Assembly: GCA_028554755.1 (NCBI GenBank)
Contig: JAPTOF010000010.1
Span: 8,716,001 to 8,780,000 of the forward strand
Reading direction: 5' to 3'
Length of the DNA: 64,000 nucleotides
Source of the DNA: Cordia subcordata
Taxonomy: Eukaryota > Streptophyta > Magnoliopsida > Boraginales > Cordiaceae
The translations under genes and the position numbers were made by a program. The notes under the pieces are model-generated. The model was not told where the DNA came from. It did not search any database and was given only the letters and a program-made list of their open reading frames with translations. Of the stretch, positions 57,752 through 64,000 are shown piece after piece (within the stretch, counting starts at the first letter, position 1; every line of letters starts with the position of its first letter).

Positions 57752-58211
57752 TGTCATGAATTTGAGGTGTTTGGAACGAAGATAAACAAGATAGAGAAAG
57801 ATGTAAAATATGACAGACACAGTATTTTTAACGTGGTTCGGCTTTCGATCTACATTCACGGGCAAGTAAGAGAATTTCACTATGATAAGAACGAATACAA
57901 CATACGGAGAAAGAGCTCGGGCCTAGGGGCTCTCACTGCTCATGCTTTCCTCACCCTCAATGTCACTGGTTCTCTATCTCACATCTTTGTTTCTCTGTCT
58001 CACACCAATACAATAGGCAAAATCCCAATTTATATAGTACAAGAAACACCAAATATAGTAGCACTACAAATATAATAATGCTCTAAATATGATAAGACTA
58101 AAAATATGATAAGAGAACAAATAAGGCAAGACTCCAAATATGACAGGCTTCTTAATTTGGTCAGAACTCGAAGGTTTGTTGCCTATTTTGAATATGGGTC
58201 ATATTCCAACA
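57752..58211 (-). mobile_element. Solo LTR, 460 bp
   Basis: TG...CA ends (TGTCATGAATTTGAGG to CATATTCCAACA) with a perfect 5-bp TSD TATAG at 57747-57751 and 58212-58216. It splits one copy of a repeat; the other copy at about 59815-59860 is uninterrupted. It contains the phrase AACGTGGTTCGGC common in plant LTR sequences. Minus orientation (TGTTGGAATATGACCC start) is inferred. The 102-codon frame inside is incidental. Confidence 0.8.
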
Positions 58212-58216
58212 TATAG

Positions 58217-60428
58217 ATATGCAATATATGATTTTTGGAGGGGGTTCAATTTATGCAGAATAATTATTTTTTTATGTACTTCAATGTATATGAAATAAGA
58301 AACATTTTCTTATTTTGATTCATAATGTGTATATTGTAATCTAATGAGAATAATTGAACATACAAAGTATGTATGTATGTATATGCACACACATGCATAC
58401 TATAATAAAATCTTAACCTTAATAATTTATCTGTGTTTTTTAAATAAAACGTCTTATTAAAAGAATTTTATTAGTTTTTCATGCAAAAAATTTGTCAACT
58501 TCGGCAACCAAACACCTTCCGGGCCCCCGGCGCGCCGGCCGACCGAACGACGTTGAGTTTTTGGTACCATCGATGATGATCATACCCAGTAATAATTTGC
58601 GTCTGAAAAACAACAAAGCTCAAAAGAAAAACATATGGCTATAGTCCTATTTCGTACCTTTTTAACTACTAACTAATATACACCACCGTGCGATGTGGGA
58701 GAAAAATAATTACTTTAATATTTTTATTTATTAAAATAATCAAATATATTTGTATAGTTTATGCAAAGATAAAATATAAATATATTTTATAAAACTTAAT
58801 AGTTAGTAGATTTTCAATATCAATGATATTTTCTAATTAAATATCCGTAATTGAACATAACATTTTAAATAGGAAAATAAGATCGAAAAAATACATGGAC
58901 ATCGATTAAAAAAAAAGCCATATTAATGGTAAAGGCGTATACTTTAGCTTAGTTAATTATAGAATGGGCCTAAATTCAGTAAATTAGAAAATTATTTTGA
59001 TGAATGAAAGTTCTTTTAGGTGCGAAAAAATTTACATAACAGGTTAACAAATGATATTAATTTATATGGCATAGATATATACATACATATATATAGATAG
59101 ATTATGCTAGACGATGGATTACAAAACGAAAATCTCTGTGCAACAGTATCATCAATAGAAAGAGGTATCAATAGTAACCATGATAGTATTTAATTGTGGC
59201 TATCCTAAATATTATAGGACTATTTGTCACTTTTCCATTGCCACTTCATGTGCATGGCCGCAAGTATTTGTTTTTGTAGCTCAATACATCACTAATGGAA
59301 ATTACGTTCCGCTCAGGCACATTACAGGTGCCTCTGATTATAATATCGTTAGCATCCATGCGTACGATGTGTATACAATTCTCGTCGTTCATTGCATGGC
59401 ACTTGGTGTGTGCAAATTATACCATGCACCATGATTATGGTGCGCTGCTCTAGCATTATACATCACCCTCCGCCCAGCACAAAAAAAAATTTATTTCTTC
59501 TATTTAATAGTTCGCCTCTCTACGTGATTAATGATAGTCTTTCAATCTTTTATATTAACATTTTAAGAAAAATATTAAAGTTAATAGGTTATTTAAAACA
59601 TAAATTAGTGCATTATCTAAAATCTTTAGTGCAGTGAATTATCTGACTCTTAATTCGAATTTTAGTTAGTAAGATTTAAAGTTTGAAAATCTTCATTAAT
59701 TTGTTTTGATAATAATGTTTTTAATATAGAAATGGATAATCAATAATTTAGGCATTACCTTTTATGATTTTTATACTATGAAAGTGCATGAGTATAACTC
59801 AAGATGCCAAAAGGAAGTACAGACTGCGATATATAATTTTTGGAGGGACCAATAAATGCTTACTAAGTATTTCTTATATGTACTTAAATGTATTTGGAAA
59901 TAAGAAACATTTTTTTTAAATGCATAATGCATATATTGTAATCTAATAAGAATACTTAAAAATTAAGTAACTTGATTTTTTTTATTTTAGTTTTTAATTA
60001 ATTTTTAATCTCCTTTTATTTCTATCTCTTTATTCTTTTATTTTTTCTATCCTTTCTCTTCTTTTTCTCTTTCTATTTTTGCTTGTTTCACTTTTTTGTT
60101 TTCATAAAATAATAAACTACAATTATGAAAACCAGATGAGAACATTCAAATAAAAGGGTTGTTGAAACCATCTACAATGTATGATTCACCCAATTCATAC
60201 TAGTTCGTGTCAACCAAAAGTGCCTATGTGAGTAATAGTTGTGGATCTACAACACAAGTAATAATTTAAAAATCTCGTGCTAAGCTTAATGTTTATGTTT
60301 ATTTTAGTATGCTGTGATAATAATTTATTATCATTAATATAAATATATTATAATAAAAAATATTATTAAAATTATAAATATATTTTCCTATTTCAATAAT
60401 TTTAATAATAGTAACAACAACAACAACA

Positions 60429-60475
<47 letters not shown>

Positions 60476-60479
60476 TACA

Positions 60480-60519
<40 letters not shown>

Positions 60520-60740
60520 ATATTATAACAATAACAATTGTGACATTAATGGAGATGATTATGATGCCCTTTTATGTCATTTTAACATTCATCAGCTAGC
60601 CAAACAACTATGTTACTGAACATATCTTTTTAATCAGTTACTTAAACAACTATCTAATAGCTAACAGCTACTCAAACAACTATCAGCTATTTAAACAGTT
60701 GATTTTTCCACCAAGGCCTTAGCCTTTCTTGTTGGAAAAA
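58217..60740. other. AT-rich spacer with repeats and microsatellite
   Basis: Holds the second half of the split repeat (to about 58330), a GC-rich patch at 58518-58555, a Helitron-like relative near 58665-58960, the uninterrupted repeat copy at 59510-59940, and an ATT microsatellite at 60417-60518. No gene supported. Confidence 0.55.
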
Positions 60741-60753
60741 CATACACAATGGC

Positions 60754-61010
60754 GGAGTTAAGACTCTATGATCGGCGGATGCACTCACTTATACATAATA
60801 TTTTATATAAATTATAAAAAGATAATTGTAAGAATATACAGTATCAACTAGAATATATATATCAAAATTTTTTGTCTCCTATCAAAGAGAAAAAAGGTAC
60901 CACTACAAAATTTTTTTATCACCTCCCCCACTAAAATAAATATCTTTCGGACTATTGGACCATTAAAGTTCTTTCATACTGAAACCCCTGTCGGAGCTTG
61001 CTCGAGATTA
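60754..61010. repeat. hAT relic
   Basis: AATGGCGGAGTTAAGACTCT followed by GGCGGATGCACTCAC aligns with the left end of the hAT element at 53723. A plausible right end lies near 60990-61010 (CCCCTGTCGGAGC). No TSD found. Confidence 0.4.
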
Positions 61011-62600
61011 AGGTTCAATCGAAGGTTTGGCAAACAAGCAGGTAGATAAGGTATTTGGCTATAGATAAAACTGTGCTCCAAATAACCTAAAAGGAAGTCT
61101 TAAAAAAGTATCAATTATGTTACTTCTTCTCAAAGCACTACAATTTATATATATTCTTATAATTAAATATTAAATATATTATCTAAACAAAATAAAAAAC
61201 TTAAAAAACTCAAAAACTTTAAAAAGTTGCAAACTAAAAATTAAAAAATTTAAAAGATAAGAAAATTAAAAAACTAAAAAATCAAAAATTCAAAATTCAA
61301 AATTTTTAAAAATTTTAACTTTTAAAAAAATAAAATGTGAAGAGGTTAAGAGATTTAAAAAATAAAAATTAAAAAATAAAAAAGATTGACAAATTTTAAA
61401 CTAAAACATCTAAATATTAAAATCAAATTATTTACATTATAAATGGCACTTTAAACAGTAATTTCAACCAAATAAATCACAAACTGCTTTTTCATTCAAC
61501 AACAATATTTTATTTCTTTTACCAACAGTAAAATAATTTTTTTTAGTAGCATGTTTGATTCAGGACCTTTTAAAACAGTAACAATAGATCAAAACAGCCA
61601 CAGCCTTACTTTGACATATGTGGGCAATGCTAGAAATTAACAAGCTGAAGCTAAAAATAAGGTATTAAGGCTCTATTTAACCCAAATATAGAATTTCGGT
61701 TATTGAACTGTATAACTTTTAGTAAAGTTTTCAAAAGTCTTTTGTTGAAAAACTCAAATTTGGAGTTTCTAATTTTTAACTTTTTTCAAACTTTAATTTT
61801 TATATAAAAATTCTTTTAAAAATAGACCAAAAAAGTTAACTTTAACTTTTAAATTTACAAAAAAAACAATTTTGAATATCTAAAATTTAGAAAGTAATAC
61901 ATGGTGGTCAATTTGCAGCTAGCTTTCCGGGTGTAGAACTAAGGGACACAGAAAGCGTCAAATAAATATACATTTGTGTATATAAAATTTTCGAAAATTC
62001 TTCTTATAGCTCCCCTGAATTTCTCTTCTTTCTTTTATTTAAAATTATTCTCGTAATAATTTTTTGTATATATTTTTATACAGATTATATTTTTCAATGA
62101 TTAATTTTTCATAATAAATAAGCAATTTTAGCGAATAAATTTCAATAATCCTTAATTTATTTGTTTTGTTAGATAGATACTTAGAGTAATTTTTTTTCTG
62201 GAAAGATAAATTGAAGAAATTCATAAATTTTAGATACCCTTTCCACAGAAAATTTATTTATTTAGGGAGTTTTTTCATATATTATTTATTATTTGTTTTG
62301 GCTAGAGAAATTCATAAAAGAAAGAAGAACTTAATTTGATTGACCGAATTAGTAAACTTTTTCTTATATAATATTATATTATTTTGTTAAATAGTATTTT
62401 TTATATTTGTTTATGTTTAAAAAAATCTAATAATATTTATATAATATGTTCTCTTATATTAGAAGATGGAAAGACTAATTTTTTCACTTAATCTTGATGA
62501 CGATTTTTATTCAAATACGTATATGTGTCTAAGTCACTCCAAAAAAAAAGCTTCTACTTCCGCAACTGTAGCTTACCCTTTTATAAACTTATCATTATCC
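61011..62600. other. AT-rich upstream flank of UGT copy 3
   Basis: Very AT-rich (AAAATTAAAAA runs at 61195-61400). A weak member of the dispersed family seen at 25636 and 54868 lies near 61660-61870. No gene seen. Confidence 0.45.
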
Positions 62601-62624
62601 TATAGTGCCATTCAGTTTCCTCCA

Positions 62625-63125
62625 ACAGATTAGCCAAACTTACAATCACGTTAACAATTTTAAGTTTTCAACGTTGACGGCTAGGCCTACCAATCAAACA
62701 ACAATATTAAGTTATCCAAGCAAGGCTTCGTTGGCACATCAAGCCGACAGATATTTTCATCACATTAAGCTCAGAAGATTCAAACTAACATTATAACATT
62801 GAATACCTTCGAGGTAGGCGGATATTGTACTCCTTTTCTGCGACCAAATAGAATTTAACATTTGGGATGAGAAGTTATTTCTAAACTTTGTGTCACCACT
62901 GACATAAATTGAAGTTTAGACACGTGACGTTGGGAACTTAAAAAGTAAAACCCAATCACGCAAGTGTTCCACCGGGCGAAAGGTCATCAATGATCGGCAA
63001 ATATAAACCTCCAGGCCCATCCGTATTGAAGTCTTTAAGCTGTTTTCCCTGTAAACTTATTTGCTCAAAAGAGACTAAAAATCACGAAAAATACTCTAAG
63101 AGGAAAATTTTAGTTTGAGCCAGCC
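62625..63125 (+). promoter_or_regulatory. UGT copy 3 upstream region and promoter
   Basis: 62625-62800 corresponds to the copy-1 upstream DNA on either side of its LTR and copia insertions. Promoter block: GTGTCACCACTGACATAAAT near 62889, ACACGTGACGTTGGGAACTT near 62920, then AAATATAAACCTCCAGGCCC (TATA at about 62999-63007), about 120 bp before the ATG. ACGTG cores suggest bZIP or bHLH-type sites, unproven. Confidence 0.6.
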
Positions 63126-64000
63126 ATGGCACAAATCCCCCATGTCCTCCTGGTAACATTGCCCTCACAGGGCCACATCAATCCAGGCCTCCGTTTCGCC
63201 GAGCAGCTGATCAAGAGGGGCTTAGAAGTGACCTTCGCCACGACTATTTATGCTCATCGTCGCGTGTCGAAAGCAGGAGGCGTGCCTAAGGGCTTAAAGA
63301 TTGCAGCCTTCTCGGATGGATATGACGACGGCTACCAACTCCACCCAAGCAATGCCACTCAATACGTGACAGAGCTGAAGAATCGTGGGACGGAAGCCTT
63401 AAGAGACATAATCCTCAGGGTTGCTGACCAAAGCCGCCCCATAACGTCCCTGGTTTACTCTGTTTTGCTTCCTTGGGCCGCCGATTTGGCGCGTGAATTT
63501 CACATCCCATCTGCTCTTCTTTATACTCAACCTGCCACACTTTTTGATATATTCTACTATTACTTCAATGGCTACAAGGATGAAATCACTAAAAATGGCG
63601 ATGACCCTGGTTGGTCAATTCAGCTACCTGGACTTCCATTGCTCTCAAGCAGTGATCTACCCTCCTTTTTGGTGTCTTCAGCGACAGATGGTGATACTTT
63701 TGCACTACAATCATTAAAGGAGCACCTAGATAAACTTGACGCTGACGAGAATCGCAAAATACTTGTCAACACATTTGACGCTCTTGAGCCTGAGGCCCTC
63801 AAGGCCATTGAAAAGTACAAATTGGTCGGCGTCGGACCTTTGATTCCATCAGCTTTCTTGGATGGAAAAGATCCCATAGATACTTTATCTGGCAGTGATG
63901 ATGTCGAAAAGTCAAAAGACTACATGGAATGGTTGAACTCAAAGCCTGAATCATCAGTTGTTTACGTATCTTTCGGGAGTTTGTTAATTTTACCGAAAAG
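63126..64000 (+). CDS. UGT copy 3: family-1 UDP-glycosyltransferase, 5' part
   Basis: An open frame of 291 codons from ATG 63126 runs off the window with no stop. It starts MAQIPHVLLVTLPSQGHINP, with the catalytic His at residue 17, and no frameshift is present where copy 1 is broken (KRGLEVTFATT). Later conserved phrases include LVYSVLLPWAADLAREFHIP, QLPGLPLLSSSDLPSF, VNTFDALEPEALKAIEKYKL and SSVVYVSFGSL. The PSPG box lies beyond the window. Probable UGT75-type glucosyltransferase; the acceptor is unknown. Codons and surroundings are like copies 1 and 2, with no intron so far. This is the only copy of the three that still appears functional. Confidence 0.9.
   Translation, partial: MAQIPHVLLVTLPSQGHINPGLRFAEQLIKRGLEVTFATTIYAHRRVSKAGGVPKGLKIAAFSDGYDDGYQLHPSNATQYVTELKNRGTEALRDIILRVADQSRPITSLVYSVLLPWAADLAREFHIPSALLYTQPATLFDIFYYYFNGYKDEITKNGDDPGWSIQLPGLPLLSSSDLPSFLVSSATDGDTFALQSLKEHLDKLDADENRKILVNTFDALEPEALKAIEKYKLVGVGPLIPSAFLDGKDPIDTLSGSDDVEKSKDYMEWLNSKPESSVVYVSFGSLLILPK

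Noticed and set aside
57767..58075. 102-codon frame
   Set aside because: Lies wholly in a solo LTR with exact TSD; no known domain.
59180..59434. 84-codon frame rich in Cys, His and Tyr
   Set aside because: No motif pattern, no homologous copy in the window and no coding bias; judged chance.

Overview
The window is nuclear DNA of a flowering plant, probably a eudicot. The evidence is AT-rich spacer DNA, plant-type GT1 glycosyltransferases with a PSPG box, plant mobile domain (PMD) genes, and MULE, CACTA, hAT, Helitron, copia and SINE insertions with their expected target-site duplications (TSDs). Nothing prokaryotic or organellar was seen. Coordinates and TSDs were read by eye; homology calls rest on motif recognition, not on searches.

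Layout. (1) 77-5304 is a complete Mutator-like element (MULE-1) with a perfect 9-bp TSD, carrying a truncated MuDR-type transposase (+) and a decayed PMD gene (-), arranged convergently. (2) 7906-23641 is a second MULE (MULE-2, 15.7 kb, perfect 9-bp TSD) with the same two genes in mirrored order. Its transposase is cut in two places by members of one LTR family: a solo LTR (12588-14391) and a full-length non-autonomous element (15344-22219). (3) 24-40 kb is the upstream flank of the first glycosyltransferase copy. It is opened by a solo LTR (26129-27844) and a decayed copia element (27974-39670), and the copia element is itself split inside its reverse transcriptase by a CACTA element (29778-35404). 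(4) 40.4-64 kb holds three tandem UGT copies, UGT75-like by family recognition. Copy 1 (40447-41840) has a one-base frameshift and Asn in place of the catalytic His. Copy 2 (49471-50803) is a pseudogene with many lesions. Copy 3 (63126 to the window end) is open as far as it can be read.

The spaces between the UGT copies are filled with insertions: a 394-bp MULE, a Helitron carrying a dimer-headed SINE, a Pack-MULE-like element, a poly(A) retroposon, a hAT element, stacked MITEs and another solo LTR. The UGT copies also serve as comparison loci. The copy-3 upstream sequence is the unoccupied version of two sites that are occupied upstream of copy 1, and the copy-2 promoter is visibly split by a MULE and a Helitron.

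The most notable pattern is in the two large MULEs. Both pair a MuDR-type transposase with a PMD gene, and both carry clusters of 17-bp palindromes of the form CGG-N11-CCG just inside their ends. The palindrome sequence differs completely between the two families while length, CGG/CCG borders and the C/G centre are kept. This fits family-specific binding sites co-evolving with element proteins, but that is inference. No tRNA or rRNA gene, CRISPR array or intact non-transposon gene other than the partial UGT copy 3 was found.
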